Below are positions 63,533-64,000 of a stretch of DNA of 64,000 nucleotides, in pieces (positions within the stretch are counted from its first letter, which is position 1; every line of letters starts with the position of its first letter). The notes under the pieces are model-generated. The model worked only from the letters and a program-made list of their open reading frames with translations. It had not been told where the DNA came from and ran no database searches. A program made the translations under genes and the position numbers. Location: contig CM119267.1 of assembly GCA_051294375.1 (NCBI GenBank), positions 26,399,324 through 26,463,323 on the forward strand. The letters are read 5' to 3'. This DNA is from Paraspadella gotoi (Eukaryota; Chaetognatha).

Positions 63533-64000
63533 AGAAGGCTTCATATTATAAAATGTGGTACCCCTTTTTTGTGACCAGAACACGTTCCGAGAAAACTACT
63601 GAATAGAATTTAATGAAATTTTGCATGCGGAGTACCAGCAGTGATACAAATGGAACTATCGAGGCGAATTTTTTACATTCCACCCCAAAGCTGAGATAAG
63701 GGGCCCAGAGGGGGCAGCCCCTTAGGGCCACAAATGGTCAAAAAAATTTTTTCAATATTTTTTATTATTTTTGTTTTAAACAGTTGCACAGACGTTTACT
63801 CTTCCACAAAAACGTATTTATTACCTCAAAAATATTCATTTAACTTAATTTTTAGCTTCATGAACATCAGCAGTTAAAGTCAGATTTGGAATAATTTGGG
63901 AAAATTTGAAGTAAAACGATGAACCATGCTTCTCTAACCATTAAGGCGTAGTAAAATTCCTAAGTTTAACTTTAATTAAAATTCTAAAAGTGAGGAACGA
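63533..64000. mobile_element. TA-flanked MITE, cut by window end
   Basis: It begins after TA with CAGAAGGCTTCATATTATAA and follows the 43199-43881 sequence (TTTGTGACCAGAAC; GGGGGCAGCCCCTTAGGGCC). The right end is outside the window. Confidence 0.75.

Overview
The window is animal nuclear DNA. It carries three intron-containing housekeeping genes, all on the minus strand, in an AT-rich background saturated with mobile elements. The genes are coproporphyrinogen oxidase (CPOX), the nonsense-mediated-decay factor SMG8 and cyclin A. They were recognised by family motifs and rebuilt exon by exon with matching splice phases. The mix of DIRS-like, Helentron-like and possibly Penelope-derived elements suggests an invertebrate, but I cannot name the phylum.

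Layout. 1-4660: decayed DIRS-like tyrosine-recombinase retrotransposon (minus), cut by the window edge. 4670-8300: AT-rich repeats and a long Helentron/HINE-like array. 8390-8800: GC-rich fragment ending in a hammerhead-like motif. 9032-13681: CPOX, six exons, last exon missing. 14088-18714: near-identical second CPOX copy with single-base deletions in most exons, probably a gap-filling error. 18715-27355: two further DIRS-like elements and a terminal fragment, with N gaps at 18986-19010 and 27356-27455. 27456-29990: repeats and a SINE. 30026-38158: SMG8, eight exons. 38159-44388: intergenic DNA with nested MITEs and HINE copies. 44389-62552: 3' five exons of cyclin A; one intron holds an apparent TIR-bounded insertion of about 10.4 kb. 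62553-64000: SINE, HINE and MITE fragments.

The genes are functionally unrelated: haem synthesis, mRNA surveillance and cell-cycle control. Their introns hold most of the interest. Insertions are nested with readable target-site duplications: a TTAA MITE inside a HINE, a 719-bp element with a 9-bp duplication inside another HINE, and a large TA-flanked element inside a third. Two of the three N gaps are flanked by duplicated sequence that looks like assembly error, so apparent gene or element duplications here should not be taken at face value.
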